Assembly (NCBI GenBank): GCA_023634235.1
Contig: JAMKCF010000070.1
Span: 250,501 to 314,500, forward strand
Direction: 5' to 3'
From: Pisaster brevispinus
Lineage: Eukaryota > Echinodermata > Asteroidea > Forcipulatida > Asteriidae
Length of the DNA stretch: 64,000 bases
Of this stretch, positions 53,330-63,825 are shown piece by piece (positions within the stretch are counted from its first letter, which is position 1; each line of letters opens with the position of its first letter). A program made the translations under genes and the position numbers. The notes under the pieces were generated by a model. It worked only from the letters and a program-made list of their open reading frames with translations. It made no database searches and was not told the origin of the DNA.

Positions 53330-54925
53330 GATCCATTCTACGCGCGTGCTCAAGTATGGTAACCTGCAAAAGAGGCATCGAGTCAAAAAGCAACTGGTCC
53401 TCTGTCATTCTTCTTTGATTTTGTGATATATCTAACTGTATGGAGTTTAGGGTGACCGTGCAATAACATGACTCATTTAAAATAGAATCGCATCCAAATA
53501 CTTGCATATTAGAGAAGATTTATCTCATTTGTATTATGGGCGAGAGTGTTTCCTCACTCAACAGAATTGAAAGATATTTATCAGACTCAAAAGTTAACAT
53601 TTGAACTTCAATTTGTTTATAACCGTAATCTTCGGCATATTAGCTGCCCGGTGTATAAGCCACAATGCCCAGAAATTGTCAAAACAACTGTCAGTTTCAG
53701 TGTATAAGCCGCAGTGGCGACCGCTTACACAGAGGGGCCGTGCGTGTTTGCAGTCCTTTGTGGAAATGTACAGTGACTGGCGGGCGGCACATCAGTCATT
53801 GTACATCGCCACAAAGTGCGAGTTGCGTTACATAGAAGTAAAAATCTATTGAAGTTAACACCATTGATCGTTATTGAAATCGTTAATAAGAATGATCTGC
53901 AGTCAAGTGGGCCTATTTCCTTTTTTTAAGTGATTGGCCGGCGAATTACTCCCTGAACTGATGGTCCGTGTGGAAACACGCGGGCCACTTCCTAGACCAC
54001 CCGACGAGTCTTGGGAGGGTGGGCTGCCCACCTTAAATATCAGGCCGCCCTGCCAAAGAATTGGCCGCCCTACCAAAATAATAAACCGCCCTGTCAAAAA
54101 TTGAAAAATCCTGGACGAACGCAACTTCGATCCCAGCATGGAACACTGATACAAGTTTCCTTCGACACAGACTTTCTTCCGCCAGGCCTCACTCAAACGA
54201 GTAGCCGTGTTGGGAAGCTTGCTGATGAGCAAAACCGCTGCATTGCGATCACCTTAAACCAATCGGCTGGCAATGACACACAGCCAGTTGACAGCCACGG
54301 TGTACAGTACATGTGTGGCATACATCAATGGAGCCTAAATCCGCACCTGATTAGTCCGCTTCCGCCAAAGGTTATTATGTTGTAAAATATCCTACAGTTA
54401 AGATTCTACAATAAACACATACAACAATAATATTTAACTAACATTAGAAAGAAGACCAGCTGCAACCATTAAAAATGATGATAAAAAACACAGGAACAGG
54501 TGAGCCCCTTTAACTAAAAATACGCATATAACTGCAATCATGTGCACGAAACCACTTCCAAGACGAGTGGGAATGACATCATTCATGCTATAATGTACAC
54601 TTTGAGGAATGTCAAATAGAAACAGAAACATTAACTCAATGAAGATCAATCCCTCCACACACATTAAACCAGGAGCATAATTATGACTAAAACAAAGTAA
54701 ATTATCAGAAGTTAAAACTATGGAATGAAATCTATTTTGAGGAATTTTGGTAAACATGTGAGTGTAAACAAAAAAATTACCCAAAATATAATAAAATATA
54801 AATCAGGGGTGAGAGTCAATGCTGATGAAAAAAGTCTGAAACTGGGATCCAGATCTTAGGAGGTACATTGAAATGGTGGCATTTCCACCTTTGGGTAACA
54901 CCTGGAGTTATAGATTCCAACACCG
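53330..54925. other. No supported gene
   Basis: gtgtataagcc(a/g)ca occurs twice near 53650 and 53700, and ccgccct(g/a)ccaaa repeats three times near 54045-54090; both look like repeat remnants. Short frames here match nothing I know. Confidence 0.4.
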
Positions 54926-54928
54926 CGT

Positions 54929-55835
54929 TTACACTAGATCCAGAAAGGTGGATTGAGATCAGGCACTTTTTTAACAACCGCAGATCAAGATCCTGTGTCG
55001 CGTTTACACCAGCACTTGATCCGGCTCCGATCCCACTTTTGAACCGGATGTATATTGGTCACGACGTCACCGCTCCTCGCAAAGAGCTCAATGGTTACGT
55101 GGCAAAGATCAAAGGTCATGATTACAGCGCGCCACTTCTACTATTAAATGCGAAGGTAGAATGCAGAAAATACAGTACAGCAAATGATACAGATAACAAC
55201 GACCATGCAGGTAGAAATATTTTGTAGATGGGAATTAACAAAATACACAAACAAGGCAAGCTCCGAACGTAACGATGTATGTATAAGGACGCTGAAAACA
55301 ACAAAACGTTTCACACACGCACATTCCACAAATTCACAAAAATGCATCCTTGTGGAGCATTCTTTTGCACTTAACAGTTTCCCATAGACTTTGTACACAA
55401 ATTTCCTCGTGGAGCACCCCGGTCTTTAGAATTTCCATGTGGAGACCTTTTGTTTTCCCTTTTTTGTTTTGTCCTTGGTCTCCATAAGGTACCGAATATG
55501 AGCCCATGTGCACACAGCACACACACACACAAATATAAACAGCGACAGATGACCCACCAAAGCACAAGCAAAAAGCACGCCATTCGTAGCAAAAACCGGA
55601 AATGACCAAATCCAATTGCGGTGTCTGATGCACCTTTGCGTTTACACTTGTATTTGGAATCCACTTTGCCGGATCTGATCCACCAATTGCTGGATTCAAC
55701 CCTCCTCGAAAGGTGGATTAAAATTGCCGGATCTTGAACCGGGTCTGATCCTGTGTTTTGGCATTTACACTAGCCGTTAATCCACATTGCCGGATCAGAC
55801 CCGGGTCTGATCCACCTTTCTGGATCTAGTGGAAT
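54929..55835. mobile_element. ~0.9-kb non-autonomous DNA transposon (TIR type), tentative
   Basis: actagatccagaaaggtgga near 54931 and tccacctttctggatctagt near 55812 are inverse repeats of about 22 bp. Inner subterminal parts (gatccggctccgatccc; gccggatctgatccacc; ccgggtctgatcc) are rich in GATCC-type repeats, mainly at the right end. No transposase was seen. Confidence 0.55.
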
Positions 55836-56066
55836 GGGGTCCATGGAGCTTTTGGGAACAGTATCCTCAGTGCTAGAGAATAAGATCAAGGAGGCTGACT
55901 CGTTTTTATTTGGAGAAAAATACAGCATTTAGTTTAGCAGGCAGACTTAAGAAAGTCTGAAATCAGATAACAGGTTGAATTTTCTCATCCCTGATAAATA
56001 GGTCAGGGAAAGAAATGTCTCACAAAAATTCATTAAAAATTGACGAATTAAAATAAATGACGTTAC

Positions 56067-56135
56067 CTTGAGTAGAGATTGTTTGCATTCCTTGAGCTTT
56101 CCAGCTTTGGGGGTACGCTCTAGCTAGGTACGTCA
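56067..56135 (-). pseudogene. CTR9: CTR9 exon fragment, frameshifted
   Basis: The minus strand reads TYLARA and, after an extra base in a C run, KAGKLKECKQSLLK to donor GTAACG. CTR9 has [23 protein letters not shown] here. The upstream half of this TPR segment (ENCLRKFYKHQNTEV) is missing or unrecognisable. The following segment (KARHVAPSDTVLMFN) was not found anywhere in the window. Confidence 0.7.
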
Positions 56136-56210
56136 GTACGTCAAGTTATATACCACAAGGGAAACTGACTGAGTAAATAAACAATTATTTGGGGTTGAAC
56201 AAAGAAAAAT

Positions 56211-56294
56211 TGATTAGAGCTGGATTTTGAACCTGCCACCTCCAGATGAATGTGCTGGCGCTCTACCCTTGTCTACCAACTAAGCTATCTAGCC
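56211..56294 (-). mobile_element. tRNA-like SINE head with short insertion
   Basis: It is the same family as 33457 and 39986; the inverse reads ggctagatagcttagttggt, and about 10 extra bases (ccttgtctac on plus) interrupt the D-arm region. Confidence 0.65.
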
Positions 56295-56549
56295 CCTAAT
56301 GTTGTCGGTCTCTTAACACAATAATTATTACATCTTTCTTCCTTTATCTGTTTTTCCCTTGTAAAGTCCGGTTCATACTTCTTGCCAATGCAAATGCCAA
56401 GCCAATTTTTAGTGACGCAATAATCAGAACGCGCCTTTTTTCCAAATGTGACGTGGATAAAGCCAGCATTATTTTTTTTTGCCACGCACTAACTACATGT
56501 ATCTCCGACCAGAGATGTTAATAAACTAGACATGGTGAGGTTTTCTTAC

Positions 56550-56642
56550 CATCTGAATAACACTGATATATTGTTTCTGCTCCACTTAGATAAGAGCAAG
56601 ATTCAACCACACGTCCGACATATCAGCTGTAGCTTCACGAAC
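56550..56642 (-). pseudogene. CTR9: CTR9 exon with in-frame TAA
   Basis: From acceptor ttcggcag the exon reads [18 protein letters not shown], TAA at 56586-56588, then VEQKQYISVIQM to donor GTAAGA. CTR9 has [20 protein letters not shown] and EQKQYISAVQM, so the stop replaces the conserved Tyr codon in the middle of a TPR helix. Splice sites are intact, and the phase fits the exon at 57231. Confidence 0.88.
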
Positions 56643-56734
56643 CTGCCGAAAAGAAAAAAAGACAAGAAAAATTATATTTTATCTGGAATGAGATTTGAAG
56701 AAAGTGCCAACCCGCCCCCCCCCCCCTCCCCCTG

Positions 56735-56850
56735 AGGACAACCAGAGAAAAATTCTCGTGGCATAGGAGAGAACCAACGTACAACTCTACTCACCTATGG
56801 CCTTAGTCGGGAATCGAGCCTGGGCCATTTTTGAGAGGTGAACGGTAAAT
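56735..56850 (-). mobile_element. tRNA-Glu-like SINE fragment, inverted
   Basis: The inverse reads ttcacctctcaaaaatggcc, caggctcgattcccgac, taaggccataggtgagtaga. It is a shorter relative of 30311 and 48405. Confidence 0.65.
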
Positions 56851-57230
56851 CTCTGAAGGGAGTTGGGGTTTATATATGAATTATCAGGTGTATCAACTAG
56901 CCAGTCTAGAATCCATTGAAGTTGGAGTGACACACCTCTTTGGTGAGTGTTTTATTTCACTTTTGTCTTTCTCCTAGGCAGCCCATCTTTTGTTTTGTCT
57001 GTTGCTCCATGGTTTGTTGTCCAGTTTCTTTTTCCTTTGTTTTTGTGGCCCTTTTCTGTGTTCTCTCTTTGCCTTGTTTTGGGGAGGGGGGGTTTCGGGG
57101 GTTTTTTCAGTTGATTTCAATCCATGCCATATATTGGGATAGGGGTGGTTTTCATATTTTTAACATTTTGTATGTATTGTGATTTGCCTGAATAAAGTAT
57201 CATTATTATTATTATAAGTTGCCCACTCAC

Positions 57231-57365
57231 CTGAGAGAAGACGTCCTTAGATATTCGGATGTAGCCCTTCATAGCAAAAATTGCACCAATTCCATTGGCT
57301 GCAAACAGATTGCAGCCATCGTTGCGTAATACTTGTTTGTACATGGCCAGGGCTCTGTCCTGGTG
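57231..57365 (-). pseudogene. CTR9: CTR9 TPR exon ([17 protein letters not shown])
   Basis: The exon reads [46 protein letters not shown] and ends at donor CAG|GTGAGT. CTR9 has [40 protein letters not shown] and RDVFAQ, a near-complete match. The frame is open. No AG acceptor stands directly before the expected first codon (tgacattaaa precedes CGT), so the 3' splice site may be lost. Confidence 0.88.
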
Positions 57366-57489
57366 ACGTTTAATGTCAGGATGATACCCAGTTATACCCA
57401 GTTGTTCCTGTTTTAAACCCTGCCCCACAAATACTATTGCTATATACACAAATAAAGCTTCCAGTTGTACCCACAAAATCCCTCAAATG

Positions 57490-57795
57490 CAATTATAAAA
57501 GATTCCAGATTTGAAATCCCTGTCCCTATGATACAACTCCTTAAAACACCCAATTATCACCCAAATGAACCCAAACACCTTCATGTAGCTGTAGCAATAA
57601 TCCTTTCTGGTACTAAAATCTGGTCCACCCTTTCCTTGTGAAACCCATGACACACCCACTTACGCCCATAACAATCTTTCTAACACCCAAAACATACCAG
57701 CTTGACCACAACATTTCCAGAAACACCCATGCAATTCCCACTTACACCCATCATATTCCTACTAACACCAATAACATACCCACTACACCCTTTAT
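57490..57795. repeat. Degenerate ACACCCA-rich tract
   Basis: Irregular short motifs such as acacccacttac, acccataacaa and acccatcatattcc recur through about 300 bp of the intron between two CTR9 exons. Confidence 0.6.
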
Positions 57796-57812
57796 ACCCA
57801 AACTCGTTGTAC

Positions 57813-57997
57813 CTTTTCCTCATCTCTTGTGAGTTGATACAGCGTCTGTAGCCAAACATTACCCAGTGACAGCAGCGAGAAGGAATCATTCTGGGTGGCG
57901 GTCTGTTTAAGGATTCGTTCAAACTTCTTCTGCCCCCGGTCCCCATTCTTGTAGCAAGATGGAGGTTACCGATGAGGGACCAAGCATCTGGATGATC
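57813..57997 (-). pseudogene. CTR9: CTR9 TPR exon with frameshift
   Basis: Between acceptor accatag and donor AAG|GTACAA the exon reads [16 protein letters not shown], then a frame change near 57945, then [43 protein letters not shown]9 has [32 protein letters not shown] and [16 protein letters not shown]. The exon is 185 nt, whereas 186 would keep phase with both neighbours, so one base is lost. Confidence 0.88.
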
Positions 57998-58590
57998 CTA
58001 TGGTACAAACACCAAGAGGGAAAAATGCAGAATTAAACAAACTGTAAGTCAAGATAACTCGAGGCTGAACCCCGGATAACCCAGGTAAACCTACAAAAAA
58101 CCTCAAGGCTTTATATAGAGCCTGAAAAAAAGAACTTGTAAAAATGAGAGTCTATAAAATGAACCAGACTTCAAGATAATTTTGTTCATTGGCAGAGTAG
58201 AGTACAAAGTATTTTTCCCAAAGCAAAATAATCAAACCAGCCTAGAATCTAGGTGGGCTAGACTTGGAGATCATCATTTTACCAGAAGGAAGTGTAAAAA
58301 AATTGAAGGCATTGCGTATAGGCCCGATACTCTAGCTTGTACATGGGGAGAACCCTTGTGGACCCGCTACTAGAGCACTACTTAGTTTGGGTAAGTTTGT
58401 CTGTACCCTCCCATACTAAACAGTGCACTCCTACAGTGTCTACCATAGCTTAAAAAGGCTACGAGTGGGGGAACAAAAGAGTGCCCTCGATGTTCAAGTT
58501 CTTAGCAGCGTTTTTGGCCACTTTAGGGAGATTTGCATAACCAAGAGTATTGGAGAAACACAAGGAATATGAACAATTGGTGTACAATAC

Positions 58591-58688
58591 CTGGTTGATT
58601 TGCAGAACTTCTTTGGACCAATCAGATGCCTCCTAGTATGCCTAGATCTGTCCCCGATCCCGAGCCATGCAGCCCAGACGCAAGTACC
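58591..58688 (-). pseudogene. CTR9: CTR9 exon with two in-frame stops
   Basis: The exon reads YLRLGCMARDRGQI, TAG (58642-58644), AY, TAG (58633-58635), EASDWSKEVLQINQ and ends at donor CAG|GTATTG. CTR9 has [20 protein letters not shown] and FKEALQINQ. The stops come from about nine extra bases (ggcatacta-like) in the middle plus a changed Tyr codon. Splice sites and outer phases are intact. Confidence 0.9.
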
Positions 58689-58699
58689 CTAAAAAGAAA

Positions 58700-59370
58700 A
58701 TATTCATTTGATCGATGATAATCAATTTCTAATTAGCAATAATCAATGAACAAGTGAGACTTGCAGTTATGTTCATTGCTTAGGTTGTGTGGCAAGTCAA
58801 TAGTAATCAATAGTTGATTTTCAATACTCAATAGTCAATAACCAAATGATCAAGTGAGAGCTGCAAGTCAATAACCAAACGATCAAGTGAGAGCTGCTGA
58901 ATGAAGGTGATCAATAATCAATGTATAACTACTCAACAGCCTATAATTAATACATAACCATGCAATAATCGATAATAAATAGTTAAAGGCATAAGACTTG
59001 ATGCTTGGAAAAAAGCAGGGCTGACCTACATACAGTACATGTTTAGGCTTCTGTAGAATTTTTTCAGGCTACTTAATTATAGTTTTGCTGATTTTTCAGC
59101 AAAACAATTGGAAATCAGATTAAAGTAGGAAGAACATCATCTGTAATTAGCAAAAGTCAATAACAAAATGATTAAGCAATTATTAACCTTCCATGAGCTG
59201 ACTATTGGAATAGTCTTTTTCAATTCATTCCGTAATCAATAACAAAGTAATCAAGTTCGAGCTGCAATGTTAAAGTAATCTCAATCTGTGACAACTCAAT
59301 AGTGTATAATCAATCTATAAACACCTAATAATCAATAATTAATAATAAACAAAAGTCAATAATCAATCAT
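58700..59370. repeat. Degenerate CAATAATCAATA-rich intron with a ~40-bp repeat
   Basis: Motifs atcaataatcaata and ccaaa(t/c)gatcaagtgagagctgc recur; the latter is clear twice near 58845-58900, with diverged forms near 59170 and 59250. It is non-coding sequence between two CTR9 exons. Confidence 0.65.
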
Positions 59371-59536
59371 CAATCGTTAACCTTCCATAAGCTGACTCAG
59401 GAATATTATTTTAAAATCACCCACCTGTTTCATCTCCCCACCCAAAAAAGAAGAAGTAATTTACAAGTTTTTGTTTCTAATCGTGTCCCTTTACAGTATT
59501 TCTGCACCCCCACCCCCGGCACCAAGACCAACTTAC

Positions 59537-59719
59537 AATCAACGTAGTTAGGATGCTCTCTCAGGAGGTCTTTGTACAGTTTCTCCGCCTTGTCGAATTG
59601 AAACATGCTCTCAAAGCAACGAGTGAGGTTGTAAGACATCAAGACTGAGATGGCGCCGTAGTACGTCTCATCATGCTCCGCCTCAAAATGGCACGCTTGA
59701 GAGAGGCTTCGTAGTAGCG
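59537..59719 (-). pseudogene. CTR9: CTR9 TPR exon with frameshift
   Basis: The exon starts after ttctcctgtag and reads [10 protein letters not shown]; the frame then shifts near 59690 and continues [49 protein letters not shown] to donor GTAAGT. CTR9 has [27 protein letters not shown] and [18 protein letters not shown]. Five bases (attttt-like run) stand where a multiple of three is expected. The preceding segment (GALSAYGTATRILQEK) is missing between this exon and 60574. Confidence 0.88.
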
Positions 59720-60573
59720 CTACAGGAGAACAAGAATCAGATTTGAAAAAGGACTGATTGACAACATCTTTGTGTTTCGAAAGAAAGGAAGTCCTTAGAT
59801 GAAATCCCCACACAAGAAAAACAAAATGAAATGGGTTGAAACTTCTGACAACGTGGGTTTTTATCCCACTTCTACAACTGAAACTCCATGAGCACATGCT
59901 AGAATGCGTATCCAATCTCATTAGAGACTGTACATAGAATTATGAACTCTCACAGAGTTACTGCACGTGCACGCACTCCCTCCACATAGTATCTATGCAG
60001 GCGAAGCTTGAACTTTGGGGGAAAAATCCACACGACCACGTACACGTCTTGTGGCTCAAAATTTTTACTGAACCAGAATTTTTTGTTACAAGACCAGAAT
60101 CAAGATAAGAAAAACCTTCCTGACCCAGTTTAACGTGCATTTAAGTTAACTGCATTTATTTGAACTTAAGCGCTATTGACATGTAAGAGAGGATTGATTT
60201 TTATTTGTCTTCATGGGTATTAAGTATACTTCATGATGTCAGTACTCAGTAGAATTGAAAGGTATTTTATCAGACTCAAAGTCAACATTTGAACATGTTA
60301 CTTTTTGGGTCAAGATGTTACATAGTGAGGTATTATTCTTCATTAATATTCAATTAAAAAACACAAGACCGCATGACTTGTCCAGTTAAAAGTTTACTGC
60401 CCCGACACCAAAACTACTGGCCTGGGGTCTGTTGTCCAGTGTAAAATTCGAGCCCTAGCAGGGTGCATGTGCTCGCGAAGTAACTGGGTGAGAGATCACA
60501 ATTCCATGTACAGCCACAGGACTGCTTCGATCGAGACGACAAACAAAACTTTTAAAAATGTGAAAGAACATAC
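59720..60573. other. CTR9 intron; expected exon not found
   Basis: About 0.85 kb separate two CTR9 exons that are not consecutive in the protein: roughly 50 residues between them have no counterpart here. Near 60370-60460 a short repeat (gcatgacttgtccagttaaa; tactggcctggggtctg) resembles segments at 920-960 and 38300-38400. Confidence 0.6.
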
Positions 60574-60780
60574 CGGTACTTCGGTGAGTTCCAAGATCTG
60601 AGCCAACTCAATCCATGCCTCGACATCTTCCGGGAACTGATCAACAACCTTCTGGAGGTGACCCTTGGCAGTTTCCCTCTTGCTCTCATCACTGGATGTC
60701 GCATAGAGAGACCCAAGAATCTTCATGGTCCCATAGTTACCTGGTTGGGCTTTCAGTACCTTCTCGAAGCACTGGGCAGC
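60574..60780 (-). pseudogene. CTR9: CTR9 TPR exon (QCFEKVLKA...[10 protein letters not shown])
   Basis: From acceptor caaaccag the exon reads [69 protein letters not shown] and ends at donor GTATGT. CTR9 has [20 protein letters not shown] and [11 protein letters not shown] in this TPR region. All 69 codons are open, so this exon alone looks healthy. The first ~340 residues of CTR9, which should lie at higher coordinates, were not found before the window edge. Confidence 0.88.
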
Positions 60781-60973
60781 CTGGTTTGAAACAAGAGGAG
60801 TGCATTTGGTTTTTGTCAACATAGTGCTGATTTACAGGCAAAATTATCAAGAAAGAAACAATCAAAGTCACCTTTCAGCTGACTAATGTCAACTTTTTGA
60901 GAAAACGAAAAGAAAAACAAATTAATTAATTTCAACAATAAACTTTTTGAGGCTTTGCATGGTGAGGTATAAA

Positions 60974-61012
60974 TGTATATTCGGTTTGCGGTAACACCAC
61001 CTGTATGTGAGC
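60974..61012 (+). mobile_element. Terminal fragment related to the foldback element
   Basis: tgtatattcggtttgcggta followed by acaccacctgtatgtgagct shares the first ~25 bases with the left end at 16715. The palindromic arms are absent. Confidence 0.7.
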
Positions 61013-61490
61013 TGGGTGCGCTCTGTTCTGTACTGGAAAGGAGAGGGAATGGAGAAACAGCGCGCTGTTAGTTGGTGGGATATAACAGCACTTTGATTAA
61101 TTAAAGAAACAAACAACTAACCAAATACATTCACAGCTATTACTGTAGAAATGTGTCCATCCGTAATCACATTACACTAAACCATAAGAGTTCAAGAAGA
61201 TGAAGGGTTTAAAAAGTAAACATTTAATTGTTGATCTCACTTTAGTTCAGAATAAAAGATAGATAAATTAAAACAAAAGATACAAAAAAATGAAAAGCAA
61301 ACTTATCCCCAATTGAACAATCTCTATAAAAGAAGTAAACATTGAGTTTTTGTTTGCTACAAAAACAAGGTGTTCGTGATCGATTTTATCAAATTATGAT
61401 TGAACAATATTTCATTTTATCAACCTGATTTGTGCCCTTTGTAATGCCGTGTAGTTAGTAAAAATCCAATGTGTGGTTCAGGAGTTATGA
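61013..61490. other. No gene seen
   Basis: AT-rich sequence with aacaaggtgttcgtgatcga at about 61363, similar to the arm of the hairpin at 63788. Confidence 0.4.
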
Positions 61491-61499
61491 TTATTTCAA

Positions 61500-61720
61500 A
61501 TATTGAATTTGATCATCCGGTTTGAACCGGAAGTCAGAGTCAAATTGGGTCGCATTCTGTGTGTCATTTCTTAAGTTGATAAATACATTCCCAATGATGT
61601 AAAGATTGTTTTAAAAAAATGAGTGCTTTGGAAGTTATATTTTTTTGAAACATTAATGTTTAGCTTCTGGTTTGAACCGGAGGTCAGGGTTAAATGAGGT
61701 TACACGGTGTATCGTTTGTT
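61500..61720. repeat. ~165-bp repeat with CCGGTTTGAACCGGAAGTCA
   Basis: The motif occurs near 61518 and 61668 with shared flanks (gtcaaattgggtcgcattct and gttaaatgaggttacacggt; gttgataaat and gttaagtctt). Each copy can form the palindrome ccggtttgaaccgg. Confidence 0.75.
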
Positions 61721-63100
61721 AAGTCTTAGGAGCTTTTTCTGAGGACGTATACTTGATAAAAATGTTACATGAACTATCATTAATTGGGTGTGCAATATAC
61801 AAAGAAATAGCAAGCGACGCCAACTGTATTCCAACTTGCAGTGTATGTGACTTAAAATAACGGAATTGTTGATGTAATATAAAACAAATCTTATACTGCT
61901 CACTTTAGTTTTTGTTGTATCGAGCGTTAAGGACCCATACAATAGGACTTTGACCCTTCAACCATCCAACTACCCAAGTAATTCCTGACCATGATTTTAA
62001 AAATTCTTCTGGAATAAAAGTATATAAATTTCTGAATAAACAAGTAGTAAATATTTTTTAACTTGAAATTTGCAACTGACCTTCCAAATTTAACCTTTTG
62101 TTCCACAATTTATTAATTATTCAGACCATCACCCCCTTTTAAATTATATCCTTTGTTTTCCAAGTACCCCAAATCGTCTAAACAAATGTGTTTAGGCCAC
62201 CAATCCTTCAGTTTGAAAATTTCCCCAAAGAACCCAACAAAACAATTGGTAACAGGGGCCACGCACTTTGTTTACAAGTACATCCGAGTATGGACAGTGG
62301 ATGAGTGTGACGTTTTGCGGTTGACCAATCAGCGATCAGGAAATCCATAAGGGACCATGGCGGCATATTCACCAACAGACGTTAACGTTAAATTGTGAGA
62401 AGTGTTGGCAAAACGAGCGCCCTGACTCAGCTAAATGAAATCAAATGTAAAATGTACAGCATTTAGATAGAATATAACCTTATCTATTCGGCCCGTCCAA
62501 CGATACATTGTGGTAACATTGAAAATTAGTAGTAAGTACCATTTTACGAGGCAAACTGTTTCGTTTTGAAACAAAATGTTTGAGTCAATTTTAGAACTAG
62601 TAATTGACAACAAATCATAAAATTGTACAACTGGATTGAAGGTCAGTTATTCATCTCTATAAATCTGTAAATATTTCGGCAGAAAATTACTTTGATCACA
62701 AGAAATTGGTGAAATTCCTGAGACTACACCACGCTCATTAAATATTCATGGAGAGGTCAAGCTCCGAAACTAGTGCATACGTTGCAGATAAAAGGAACGG
62801 ATATTGTGTGCAGGGCGGACTGACTGCATAATATAGCTGTTCAGTACTCAATACTACACGTGCAGTACACACGTGGCTGTATAGGTTAGGCGTACATTGT
62901 ATTGGCGTGTAGGCCTACATTATCGGTTGTCATACAACGTGGTTCAACAGACTCGTTTGCTTTGATGTCCAGTTTCAACCCGATGCAAAGATTAAAATGT
63001 TATCATCTCTGTGCAAAAGTTTGAGCAGGATTACTCATCTATAACGTGATACAAAATTTATGTTGAAATATTACGTAGTTTTTTAGATCAGAATGTTTTC
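61721..63100. other. No gene seen
   Basis: AT-rich sequence. The stretch around 62840-62930 (acgtgcagtacacacgtggc, gtgtaggcctac) is more GC-rich but has no exon signal. Confidence 0.4.
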
Positions 63101-63104
63101 AATT

Positions 63105-63825
63105 TTTCAACTTCCGGTTTGAACCGAAAGTAAAGGTCAAATAGGGTCAAGTTCTGTGCAGCATTTGTTGATCTTTTATCGATCTGTCCGGTGATATGTA
63201 GATTGTCCAAATCCAACTTGTGGTTCATGAGTTATGATCTTTTTAAAATAATAAACTTTGATTTATTGTAATTCAATACCCAATGACATCTTCATGACAT
63301 CATCAAGTTTGTGTGGTCTTGATAATGAGGTTCAGATGTGTTATGAGTTTCAATGTTAAATTCAATTTCAATCTTGAGTTATGACCAAAAAATTGAATTT
63401 TTTTCGAAAAAACACAAAGGCAGACTTTGACCTTTCGGTACGACCGGAAGTAAAGGTCATGCGATTTTGATGTTAACTTTTCAAATGTTGCCGAGGTATT
63501 GATCTATCAGATGCCCACTTATAAGCATCATAGCTTTAAAATTCACGAAGATACAGCGAATAGCAAATGGTCAGTTTTCAACTTTGAAAACCTTGTAATT
63601 CGACACCTGATGACGTCATCATGATGTCATTAATTCTGTGCCGTCTTCGTATTAAGGTTCAATTGTCTGATAAGTTTCAAGGTTCAATTCAGTTTCAATC
63701 TTGAGTTATGCTGTATAGAGAAGAGTTCCGTGGAAGAAGAAGAAGAAGATGGAGAAGAAAAAAAAACAAAAACAGAACAATAACAAGAGGTGTTCGTGCA
63801 CATGTTGCACGAACACCTAAATAAT
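63105..63825 (+). mobile_element. End of a hairpin-terminated non-autonomous element (Helitron-like, tentative)
   Basis: cttccggtttgaaccgaaag near 63111 and ctttcggtacgaccggaagt near 63433 are internal repeats of the type seen at 45120 and 61500. The sequence then passes through a gaagaagaagaagatggaga/aaaac tract (63733-63785) to AGGTGTTCGTGCA-CATGT-TGCACGAACACCT (63788-63818), a perfect 13-bp hairpin, and AAATAATG. The arrangement parallels 48215-48294. Confidence 0.5.
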
